From Acidobacterium sp. (GTDB lineage: Bacteria > Acidobacteriota > Vicinamibacteria > Vicinamibacterales > UBA2999), in assembly GCA_002737365.1 (NCBI GenBank), contig NSIL01000023.1, positions 1-39,239 of the forward strand: a DNA stretch of 39,239 nt, given 5' to 3'. The translations under genes were made by a program, and so were the position numbers. The notes under the pieces were generated by a model. It ran no database searches and was not told where the DNA came from. It saw only the letters and a list, made by a program, of their open reading frames with translations. The number at the start of each line of letters is the position of its first letter. Position 1 is the stretch's first letter. This document shows positions 17,509 through 27,016 of the stretch, piece by piece.

Positions 17509-18743
17509 AGATTGCATTCATCGTCCAACGCTACGGCGCCGAGATCCTCGGCGGTTCCGAGTATCACTGCCGCCTGATCGCCGAGCGGCTCGCGGCCAAG
17601 CACGAGGTCGAAGTGCTGACCACGTGCGCGCGCGACTACATCACGTGGGAGAACGAGTATCCCGAGGGCCACGACCGCATCCGTGGCGTCACGGTGCGGC
17701 GCTTCAAGAACGCGAAGACCCGAGACATCAACGCCTTTAACCAGTATTCGGACTGGATTTTTCATCACCCGCATACCCGCGACGATGAGATGTCATGGCT
17801 CGAACAGCAGGGGCCGTGGTGCCCGGCGCTGAACGACTACCTGAACAAGCACCATCGGCAGTACGACGCGCTGATCTTCTTCACGTATCTCTACGCCCCC
17901 ACGGTGTTGGGCCTGGCGATCGATCCGGCGCGCAGCATCCTGGTGCCAACGGCGCACGACGAGCCGGCGATTCATCTCGGCATTTACCGCGAGATGTTCG
18001 CCAAGCCGTCGGCGGTCGCCTTCAATACCGAGGTTGAGAAGAACTTTCTCAAGACGACCTTCGAGTTCAGAGCCGCGGCGGAAGAGACCGTGGGTTGTGG
18101 CGTCGACTTGCTGCCGGACCAGGTGCAGCCGGACGAGCCGGAACCGGAAGACGAGGACGAGATTCACAAGCGCCTGCCGCAGCACCTGCGTGCCCGGGGC
18201 GCGCAGTTCCGCCGCCGCCATCGGCTGCAGGGTCAGTTCCTGCTCTACGGCGGCCGCATCGACGCCGGCAAGGGATGCGAGGAGCTGATCGAGTACTTCA
18301 CCAGCTACAAGGAGCTGGGCGGCGAGGCCGCACTCACGCTGATGGGTGTCAAGCTAATGCAGTTGCCTGAGGTGCCATGGGTCCGCTTCGCCGGGCTCCT
18401 CTCCGAACGCGAACGCCTCCAGGCCCTCGAGGCCGCCACCATCGTGGTGGTGCCGTCGCCGCTCGAAAGCTTGTCGTTGCTGGCGCTCGAGGCGATGGCG
18501 GTCGGCACCCCGATCCTGTGCAATGCCCGCTCAGAAGTGCTGGTCGAGCACTGCGTGAACAGCAACGCAGGACTGTTCTACGCCAACCGGGAAGAGTTCC
18601 TGGAGTGCACCAAGCTGCTCCTGGCCGACGAGCGGATGCGCGATCGCATGGGCCGCAATGGCAAGGAATACATCAAGCGCAATTACCGCTGGGACGTGAT
18701 CCTGTCGAAGTATGACCGCCTGATCGGGTCGCTCCGCCGATAG
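17505..18743 (+). CDS. GT4 glycosyltransferase (paralogue A2)
   Basis: 412-residue GT4 enzyme, clear paralogue of the gene at 13588. Shared landmarks are VQRYGAEILGGSEYH, EVLTTCARDYITWENE, YGGRIDAGKGC and PLESLSLLALEAMAVGTP (EX7E). It differs by an acidic insert (PDEPEPEDEDE) between the two Rossmann domains, and it lacks the long Arg-rich tail of A1. GTG start overlaps the B2 stop. The 3' end overlaps the SCO gene on the opposite strand by 61 bp. It is the last gene of the plus-strand glycan run. Confidence 0.9.
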   Translation: MKIAFIVQRYGAEILGGSEYHCRLIAERLAAKHEVEVLTTCARDYITWENEYPEGHDRIRGVTVRRFKNAKTRDINAFNQYSDWIFHHPHTRDDEMSWLEQQGPWCPALNDYLNKHHRQYDALIFFTYLYAPTVLGLAIDPARSILVPTAHDEPAIHLGIYREMFAKPSAVAFNTEVEKNFLKTTFEFRAAAEETVGCGVDLLPDQVQPDEPEPEDEDEIHKRLPQHLRARGAQFRRRHRLQGQFLLYGGRIDAGKGCEELIEYFTSYKELGGEAALTLMGVKLMQLPEVPWVRFAGLLSERERLQALEAATIVVVPSPLESLSLLALEAMAVGTPILCNARSEVLVEHCVNSNAGLFYANREEFLECTKLLLADERMRDRMGRNGKEYIKRNYRWDVILSKYDRLIGSLRR

Positions 18744-19351
18744 GTCTCGAGCAGCACCTCCAGGTCGGCAATCAGTTTGTCGATGTCATGCGGCAGCGTG
18801 GCGTTGTAGACGCCACGCAGGCGACCCTCGCGATCCACCAGCAGTGCCTTCTCCGTATGAAGGAACTGCTCCGTGGCCGCCTTCCCCGCCTCTAGCCTGC
18901 CGTCATCAGCAAAGTATGACGTGCGCGCGAGCCCGTAGATCTGTTCCGGGTCGCCGGTGACCAGTTTCCACCGATTGGGATCGATCCCCCGGAGTTCGCC
19001 AAACATCGCCAGCATCTCTGGCGTGTCGTCCTGCGGCGTCACCGAGTACGACACAAGGAGGGCGTCGCGCCCGCCAATGGCCTTCTGCACCTTGGCCAAC
19101 TGCATCACCATCGCCGGGCAGATGCCGGCACAGCGCGTGTAGATGAACGAGGCGACGTGCACCTTGCCCATTACGTCGTCGCGCGTGAACGCTGTGCCGC
19201 CCTGGGCGACCAATGAAACATCGGCGATCTGGTGCTTCGACGAGCGGGTCCACCGTGGCGTGAGCTCGGCACTGTCGTAAAACGGCTGCACCGGACCGCC
19301 TGGGCCCTCCCGATGACCGGACCGGCCTGCGCATGCCTCAGACGCCGGCAC
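18683..19351 (-). CDS. SCO1/SenC family protein, apparently lacking its N-terminal anchor
   Basis: Thioredoxin-fold copper chaperone family involved in CuA-site assembly of cytochrome oxidase. The copper-binding Cys pair is in CAGIC (FIYTRCAGICPAMV), and the third ligand is probably His in LPHDID. FYDSAELTPRW is the usual start of the mature domain, but the 20-odd residues before it (from a GTG at 19351) have no signal peptide or membrane anchor, and the open frame runs into the neighbouring kinase gene. The C-terminal approximately 20 residues lie antisense to the glycosyltransferase A2 end. Both ends are therefore unusual. The core looks intact, but export, and thus function, is doubtful if the window is correct as given. 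Confidence 0.78.
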   Translation of the reverse strand: MPASEACAGRSGHREGPGGPVQPFYDSAELTPRWTRSSKHQIADVSLVAQGGTAFTRDDVMGKVHVASFIYTRCAGICPAMVMQLAKVQKAIGGRDALLVSYSVTPQDDTPEMLAMFGELRGIDPNRWKLVTGDPEQIYGLARTSYFADDGRLEAGKAATEQFLHTEKALLVDREGRLRGVYNATLPHDIDKLIADLEVLLETYRRSDPIRRSYFDRITSQR

Positions 19352-20370
19352 GACTGGTCTCGGTGAGCGGCGGACCCAAGACGTGGATCGTGATGCGCAC
19401 GCCGATCCGTTTCGCCGACACGACCGACATCGTACCCGGCTCGTTGATTGTCGTTCCCTACCCCGGGCTCAATGACCCGCTACTCTTTCCCATCCGCTGG
19501 CTCTGGTGGTCGTTGCTGGCGCTCGGCGTCACCGCTGCCTGTTGGTGGCCGCTGCTGCGCCGGCTCACGGTCAGTCTTGGCCGCATGGAACACGCCACGT
19601 CTCAGATCGCCGAAGGCCGCTTCGACACGAGGCTGGGTCTTGCAGGTTCGGACGAAGTGGGCCGGCTGTCAGGATCGATCGAGCGAATGGCCGTGCGGCT
19701 GGGCACGCTCGTCACCGGCCAGAAGCGCTTTCTCGGTGACTCCGCCCATGAGTTGCGGTCGCCGCTCGGCCGGATGCAGGTCGCGCTCGAGATCCTGAAT
19801 ACGCGCGTGCAGGATCCGGAACTCGGCTACCTGCGCGATCTCAAGGACGACGTTGACGCGCTGAGCCGGCTGACTGACGACTTGCTGCAATACGCTCGGA
19901 CGGAACTGTCCGATCGCACGGTCACACTGGTGCCAGTCAACGTCGCCGAGGCGATTGCGAAGGTGGTCGCGCGGGAAGACCGCGCCAGCGTGATTTTTGA
20001 TGTCCGCGTCCCCGCCGAACTGACCGTGAGGGCCGAGCCATCGCTGTTCGAACGCACGGTCTCGAACCTGGTCCGCAACGCCGTAAAGTATGCGGGCGCG
20101 GCCGGGCCAATCGTCATCTCGGCCACGCGGGACACCGCCGGAACGACCATCACGGTGTCTGATTCCGGGCCTGGCGTCGCGCCCGAGTCGGTCGAACGCG
20201 TGTTCGACCCGTTCTTTCGTGAAGATGTGGCGCGGAACCGCAAGACCGGAGGCGTCGGCCTGGGCCTGGCGATAGTCAGAAGCGCGGTGGAGGCATGCGG
20301 CGGAACGGTGAGCTGCCGGAATCGCCAACCGCACGGTCTTGAGGTACGCCTGGTGTGGCCACCGGCGTGA
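19333..20370 (+). pseudogene. Sensor histidine kinase, N-terminally truncated (CpxA/EnvZ-like layout)
   Basis: 345 residues from the first ATG. One membrane segment (about 52-73) is followed by HAMP (LRRLTVSLGRM..), HisKA with His139 in SAHELRSPLGRM, and HATPase_c with N-box NLVRNAVKYA, DSGPGV and GVGLGLAIV. Normal members have a first TM helix and a periplasmic sensor before the part seen here; only the last 50 or so residues of that sensor (PKTWIVMRTPI..) remain. There is no ribosome-binding site at 19333, and the open frame continues upstream only to about 19264. No response regulator gene is adjacent. I call it truncated; a non-ATG start slightly upstream cannot restore the missing TM. 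Confidence 0.6.
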
Positions 20371-20386
20371 AGACCAGGAGGCTGGG

Positions 20387-21850
<1,464 letters not shown>

Positions 21851-21852
21851 GG

Positions 21853-24792
21853 TTAGTGTCCCCTTCGACTCGCACGAGCGGATGGGTCATCCGCTCGTGC
21901 TTGCTCAGGACAAGCTGCGAAGCGAATCTCGAACCGCGTGCCCGTGCCCGGCGTGCTGTCACATTGAATCGTCGCTTCGTGCTCGCGAACAATGCCGTAG
22001 GTGATCGACAAACCGAGCCCGGTGCCCTGGCCAATGGCTTTAGTCGTGAAGAACGGATCGTAGATTCGTGCCAGGTGCTCGGCGGCGATGCCGTTGCCGG
22101 TGTCCGAGACCTCGGCCACCATCTCGCGACCGTCGGCGCGGGTCGAAATGGTCAGCCAGCCACCGCTCGCCATGGCATCGCGGGCGTTGAGGAACAGGTT
22201 GAGGAACACCTGTTGCAGCTTGAACTCGAAGCCGATCACGCGGACCGGCTCGGCCTGCAACTCGCGGCGCACCTTGACGCTGCCCTTGTCGAACTGGTGC
22301 TCAAGCAGCGACAGCACATCGGCAATGACCACATTCAGATCGACGACCGTGCGCTCGGATTGTTCCGCAGCATTGGGCCGCGACAGGTTGAGCAGGCCAT
22401 TGACGATGCGGGCGGCGCGGAAGGTTTGCTTTTCGATTTTCTCGAGCACCTGTGTCCGCGGGTCGGCCTGGTCGGCGTTCTCGAGCAGCATCTGCGTGTA
22501 GCTGGAAATCCCGGTGAGCGGCGTGTTCACTTCGTGCGCCACGCCGGCCGCCAACAGGCCAAGCGAGGCCATCTTCTCCGAGATGCGCAACTGCTCTTCC
22601 AGCTGCGAACGCTCGGTGATGTCCTCGAAGATGACAATCGTGCCGGCCTGCGAGCCACCGGCCAGCGTCTGCAACGGCACCGTCGTGACGTTGACCAGCA
22701 GGCGCGCACCCACGACGCCATCGCCCTGCTCGCCATCGCGGCTCGGTCTGCGCGCCATCAGCGGCACCCGGAAGATCGTGGTGCCATCCGGATGATCGCG
22801 GCGAGCCGCGCTCAGCAACTCGACCAGATGCGCGTCGAACAACTGGTCGACGTGCTGGCCGAGCACAGCCGAACGCTGCGGGCCATAGACGCGTTCGAGT
22901 GCGGCATTCCAACGAACCACGTGGTCGGTTGGTCCCAGCACCAGCAAGCCATCGTCCAGCGACTCGAGAATGTTCTCGTTGAAGGCGTGCAGGCGATCCA
23001 GTTCGGACGCCTTGAGGTGCAACTGCCGGTACAGGCGGCCATTTTCGATCGCCGTGGCCGCTTGTGCCGCTACGGCCGTGACGAGCGCAGTGTCTTCGCT
23101 GCTCAGCGGTTCGCCGCTGGCGCGGCGGCCGAGGCCGAGGATGGCAATCGCCGCGTCTTTGGTCACGCACGGCACGAAGTAGAAAATCCCCGCGTCGCGC
23201 CAGAACTCGACCTCTTCAGCGGAGAACCGTGTCGCCGCCAGCGGATCATCGAGCCGCACGGTGTGGGCGCTGTTGATGCGCGTGCCGACGCCAGAGGCGC
23301 TGACCAGGCGCGGTGGCGCGGCGTCAAAGCCCGCGTGACTGATCACGTCGAAGTCGCCGGCCTCGTTGGCCAGGAAGAACGCCATGCGATCCAGCTCGAT
23401 GGTCTCGCGCACGCGCGTGACCAGGCGATCGGCTAGGCGATTGAGGTCGAGGTCGCTGTTCAACTCGCCGGCAAAGCCGACCAGCGCGCGGCGGTAGTCG
23501 TAGCGATCGCGGTAAAAGGCACGGTCAATGGCTTTCTGCAGGCCGTCCTTCACCGGTTTGGCGAGCAGGATGACGACCACAGTCGCCAGGAACGCGATCA
23601 TCCAGCGGTGTTGCGACTCGCCGGCGAGCATTTCGTTGCCTGACGCGCGGAGGATCAGCACGTAGAGGGCGACAATCGCCGCAACCGCGGAGGTGTAGAC
23701 CAGCAGGCGCTTGAGGATGATTTCCACATCCATGAGCCGATAGCGAATGATGGCTGACGCAAACGCGAGCGGAATGAAGCCCAACGGGATGGCAGTGAGC
23801 TCCATCGGGATCGACGAGTCGGCACCGAGCACAAACGGAATGGCGTAGCCGAGCGCGAACGGAATGGTGCCGAGGGCCGTACCCCACACGATCCAGCGCA
23901 GTTGGCGCTTGACGGTCACCGACCGGGCCCGCCCCAGCGCACGCCGCAGCACCGCCAGGCCGGCCGCGCCGAAAGCGACCAGGTAAACATATTCAAGACG
24001 GTCGAGCAGCGACACGACGCGGATGAAATACTCGGGATCGACGCTCGAGCGCAGCACCGCCAGGGTGCGGGTGGAACCGAGCACCGCGCCAGGCAGGTAG
24101 ATCGCCGGCAACCAGCGCGCCAGTACCGCGGAATAACCCGGTATGTGCGGCCGCTCGGGGAACACCAGCGTGAAGTGCAGGAAAAGCGCCGGCAGCACGC
24201 TCAACGCAATCACATCGCCCCAGTAGAACACCCAGTCAACCCGATCGAGACGACCGCTGAACGAGAAGGTGAACACGCCGAAGAACGCCACCGACAACCA
24301 GAAGAAGTGCAGGGTGGCCTGATCGGTGGGACGCCGCGCCCGGACCGCCGCGCCGACGAGCAACGTGAAGATGCCGACCGCGGCCAGCACGTAATAGAAC
24401 AGGCCCGTGCCGCTCGGCATCGGCGCAAGCGAGACCGTCGCGATTTGCTGAGTGCCCAGCCTGAGCAGGGTGTAGGAGTGGCGGTCACCGGGCTTGGTCT
24501 GGTGCTGTAGATTCAGCACGTCCTGGCGGCCATCCACCGGCTGGTTGTTGATGCCGATCAGCACATCGCCGGGTCGTACACCGGCGCGGCTGGCCGCCGA
24601 CGGCGAGGCCACTTCGGCGGCGACGACGCCGACGGCGCGCTCAACCCACAGCACGCCATCTTCAACTTCAGTGTGGGTCGCGCGGGAAATCACGTTGGCC
24701 AGCCCGAGCGCCAGCAGGCCGAGCGTCACCGCCACCGGCAAGGCTGTTTGCCGCCATTCGCACCACCAGGTTACCGGTCCAGGCACGGACAT
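21853..24792 (-). CDS. PDZ / multi-TM / GAF / PAS sensor histidine kinase
   Basis: About 979 residues from the ATG at 24792; a TTG 30 nt upstream is possible but less likely. Domains in order: first TM (about 18-36), periplasmic PDZ domain (about 55-115, AASRAGVRPGDVLIGINNQPV), about seven further hydrophobic segments (132-410), GAF (about 445-600), PAS (about 610-735, DGLLVLGPTDHVVRWN), HisKA with His753 in GVAHEVNTPLTG, and HATPase_c (NLFLNARDAM, DTGNGI, GTGLGLSITYG). PDZ in a kinase sensor suggests binding of exposed peptide ends in the periplasm, for instance misfolded envelope proteins; that is inference. Forms a tight operon with the NtrC-type regulator, to which it should transfer phosphate. 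Confidence 0.92.
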   Translation of the reverse strand: MSVPGPVTWWCEWRQTALPVAVTLGLLALGLANVISRATHTEVEDGVLWVERAVGVVAAEVASPSAASRAGVRPGDVLIGINNQPVDGRQDVLNLQHQTKPGDRHSYTLLRLGTQQIATVSLAPMPSGTGLFYYVLAAVGIFTLLVGAAVRARRPTDQATLHFFWLSVAFFGVFTFSFSGRLDRVDWVFYWGDVIALSVLPALFLHFTLVFPERPHIPGYSAVLARWLPAIYLPGAVLGSTRTLAVLRSSVDPEYFIRVVSLLDRLEYVYLVAFGAAGLAVLRRALGRARSVTVKRQLRWIVWGTALGTIPFALGYAIPFVLGADSSIPMELTAIPLGFIPLAFASAIIRYRLMDVEIILKRLLVYTSAVAAIVALYVLILRASGNEMLAGESQHRWMIAFLATVVVILLAKPVKDGLQKAIDRAFYRDRYDYRRALVGFAGELNSDLDLNRLADRLVTRVRETIELDRMAFFLANEAGDFDVISHAGFDAAPPRLVSASGVGTRINSAHTVRLDDPLAATRFSAEEVEFWRDAGIFYFVPCVTKDAAIAILGLGRRASGEPLSSEDTALVTAVAAQAATAIENGRLYRQLHLKASELDRLHAFNENILESLDDGLLVLGPTDHVVRWNAALERVYGPQRSAVLGQHVDQLFDAHLVELLSAARRDHPDGTTIFRVPLMARRPSRDGEQGDGVVGARLLVNVTTVPLQTLAGGSQAGTIVIFEDITERSQLEEQLRISEKMASLGLLAAGVAHEVNTPLTGISSYTQMLLENADQADPRTQVLEKIEKQTFRAARIVNGLLNLSRPNAAEQSERTVVDLNVVIADVLSLLEHQFDKGSVKVRRELQAEPVRVIGFEFKLQQVFLNLFLNARDAMASGGWLTISTRADGREMVAEVSDTGNGIAAEHLARIYDPFFTTKAIGQGTGLGLSITYGIVREHEATIQCDSTPGTGTRFEIRFAACPEQARADDPSARASRRGH

Positions 24793-25018
24793 AGCCGTCG
24801 TTGGTTCAGTGTTACCTAACAAGGCAGATCAATCCGGTGATTCCAGAGCAAATCCCATACCACGAGCTCAACCTTGAGTGGCTTGCTAACTCATTGATAG
24901 ATATGATCTTACACCCAAATGACGCCTTTGACACACCGCTTTATCCAAACAGCCGTCGAATCGATCCAAAACTTAGTATGCGCAAAATTGGGCGGGAAAG
25001 GGTCAGGGCCCGAGGCCC
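24793..25018 (+). pseudogene. Lower-GC remnant, possibly C-terminal fragment of a regulator
   Basis: This 226-bp stretch between the kinase and the receptor gene is much richer in A+T than its surroundings. On the plus strand it is open from about 24801 and encodes IPEQIPYHELNLEWLANSL and, further on, TPLYPNSRRIDPKLSMRK. The pattern of helix, loop and closing strand ending LSMRK loosely resembles the C-terminus of LacI/GalR-type regulators. There is no plausible start or upstream domain. It may be the scar of a horizontally acquired gene. The identification is weak and rests on eye comparison only. Confidence 0.3.
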
Positions 25019-25019
25019 T
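25005..25019 (-). terminator. GC hairpin just after the receptor-like gene stop
   Basis: AGGGCC-CGA-GGCCCT forms a 6-bp stem with a 3-nt loop, placed directly after the TAA stop of the outer-membrane protein gene (read on the minus strand). There is no run of U after the hairpin, so intrinsic termination is uncertain. Confidence 0.35.
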
Positions 25020-26917
25020 TAGAATTTGACGGTGAGGCCGCCGACAATCCGCTTGGGCGGACGCACGACGAGGATCTCGTCGTAGACGGAAGCGTTGGCG
25101 AGAGACTCGTGAAACAGGTTGCGGACGCCGACCAGCATCTCCCACTGCGAGGCACGGAAGTTCATGAACGGCAGCGCCTGGTTCACCTGCAGATCGAATC
25201 GCGCGTCGAAGCCGGGGCCCTGTGCGAGCGAGCCCGAGGTGAACGCGCTATTCACCTTGTAGAACACGACGACGCGAGTCGCGGTGATCGGCACTTCGGC
25301 TTGCAGCGAGGTCGTCACGTCGTGGATGCGCTCGTCGTCGCGCACGGACGAGGGCGCCCAGCGCGTCAGCACGGCGTACTCCACCGGGGTCGCGCGCGCC
25401 TGCCAGTTGGCGTGCGACAGCGAGTAGTCCACCGAACCGCGCACGTTCTCGAACAGTGAATGCGTGAAGGTCACGCCGACGCCCCGCACGTTGGCATCGC
25501 CGGCGGCGCCGACGTGGTAGTGGCCGAGCGCGGTCGCGATGCTGTCGTCCTGGCGCAGGCCGAAGACGGTCACGGTTTGATGATCGATCTGCTGCTCGAA
25601 CGCACGCACGCCGATGGTGGCGCCGTTGAACACGCGCTCGAAGCCGACCTCGTAGTTAAGCAGTTCCTGCGTGCGCATGCCCGCCGGGGAAATCGCCGAA
25701 AAGGTGCGCTGCGGTGGCAGGTAGGCGGCGCTCGTCGGCGGCAGGAATTCCTCCGCCCCCGGCGCACTGATGTCGCGCGACGCAGCAAAGCGCAGGCGCG
25801 TGTTCCCGGTGGGCGACAGGGTGGCGGCCAGTCGCGGGCTGAACAACGACGGCCCTGCCTGCAGGTAATCGTAGTGCGCGTAGCTGGCGCCGTAGCTGAC
25901 CGAGAGATACCGCGACACTTCCCACTCGTCGTACGCGAACACCGAACCAACATTGCGCGCGCTATCGGCCACGGCCAACAGCGCGGCGGTATTGCCGCCT
26001 TCATAGCGCTGCAAGCTGTACGACATCCCCATCTGGTAGCGATGCGCCACCGGGGTGGTCACGACGTAGCTGCCAGCGAGCATCCAGGAACTCAAGTCGT
26101 TCTGGTTCATCGCCGCGCGCACGGCCCAGTCGCCGTGCGTGCCGACGGGCGCGCCCAACGAGAAAAATGCCACGCTGCTGGTGCGGTCGAGTTGCAGCAA
26201 CTGCAGCGGATTATCGAACGCGCCGGTGGTCAGCAAGTTGACCTGTCCGCCGAGCGACAGGTCCGAGAACAGTGCGCTGGCGGCTTTCGCCGACGACCCG
26301 ACCGCGCGGCCGAGGAACTGGAACGAGTCGGTGATGAACCAGTCGTCGTCTTGCGGAAGACCGGCCTTAGTCGCGGCCTCGCGCAACACGCCACGCTTCA
26401 AGTGACGCAGGCGCCAGGCAAAGTCGCTTTCGTCGCGACCAGCTTTCGTCGTGATCGGTTCCGGCGCGGCTATTGCGCTCGTGGTCGCGGTGGTGCCGAC
26501 GCCAGCTTCCGCGACCCGGATCGCCTCAGCCGTCGCTTCGCGACGCAGCGTGAACGTCGAGGCGCTGCGCGCGGCGGGTCGCACGTTGACCATGGTGCTG
26601 CGCGGCGCGTGAAAGCCCTGGAGATGCGCACGGAGCACGTACGGGCCCGGCGGCAGTTGCTTCAGCGTGAACTGGCCGGCCTTGTCAGACACGGCAAACG
26701 CGGTCGTGCTGCCGAGTGCGGAGATGACCACGCCATCGAGCGGCTTGCCGGCTTCGTCGGTGACCGAGCCTTCGATGTGGCCGGTAGAGGCGGCGGCGAG
26801 ATTGGTAACGGGAGGTGCGGAAACGAGCCTGACGCCTTGGGCCGAGGCAGGGGTCGAGTGCAGTGCCAACAGGCAGAGCATCGAAACCGAGGCGAGCTGG
26901 CGACGGGGGGTGCCCAT
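25019..26917 (-). CDS. Outer-membrane receptor-like protein with carboxypeptidase-regulatory domain (TonB-receptor-type barrel)
   Basis: 632 residues from the ATG at 26917, which gives a good signal peptide (cleavage after TPASA, then QG). Residues about 45-120 form a CarboxypepD_reg beta-sandwich (GHIEGSVTDEAGKPLDGVVIS). The rest has the alternating pattern of a beta-barrel and ends in a strand with terminal Phe (GGLTVKF), the usual outer-membrane assembly signal. A typical TonB plug is not recognisable between these parts: the linker has WRLRHLKRGVLREAA and DSFQFLGRAVG instead. Length is short for a TonB-dependent receptor. Likely an outer-membrane protein of the Acidobacteriota type; substrate unknown. 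No TonB/ExbBD gene is nearby. Confidence 0.8.
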   Translation of the reverse strand: MGTPRRQLASVSMLCLLALHSTPASAQGVRLVSAPPVTNLAAASTGHIEGSVTDEAGKPLDGVVISALGSTTAFAVSDKAGQFTLKQLPPGPYVLRAHLQGFHAPRSTMVNVRPAARSASTFTLRREATAEAIRVAEAGVGTTATTSAIAAPEPITTKAGRDESDFAWRLRHLKRGVLREAATKAGLPQDDDWFITDSFQFLGRAVGSSAKAASALFSDLSLGGQVNLLTTGAFDNPLQLLQLDRTSSVAFFSLGAPVGTHGDWAVRAAMNQNDLSSWMLAGSYVVTTPVAHRYQMGMSYSLQRYEGGNTAALLAVADSARNVGSVFAYDEWEVSRYLSVSYGASYAHYDYLQAGPSLFSPRLAATLSPTGNTRLRFAASRDISAPGAEEFLPPTSAAYLPPQRTFSAISPAGMRTQELLNYEVGFERVFNGATIGVRAFEQQIDHQTVTVFGLRQDDSIATALGHYHVGAAGDANVRGVGVTFTHSLFENVRGSVDYSLSHANWQARATPVEYAVLTRWAPSSVRDDERIHDVTTSLQAEVPITATRVVVFYKVNSAFTSGSLAQGPGFDARFDLQVNQALPFMNFRASQWEMLVGVRNLFHESLANASVYDEILVVRPPKRIVGGLTVKF

Positions 26918-27016
26918 CTGGACATGGCCGCCCGCCCCCAAGGGTGAGGGAGCGGGCAGTCTCAATAGTTTACGCCTTCGCAGGAGGCCTGTATAGCCGT
27001 CCGGCGGTCGTTTGTC

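Noticed and set aside
21856-23436. A 526-codon plus-strand frame across the PDZ kinase gene
   Set aside because: Shadow of the kinase coding strand; composition without any recognisable fold.
25005-25019. GC hairpin as a firm intrinsic terminator
   Set aside because: No U-tract follows on the relevant strand, so it is listed only with low confidence.
25460-26947. A 495-codon plus-strand frame across the outer-membrane protein gene
   Set aside because: Antisense to a gene with signal peptide and barrel end; no independent evidence.
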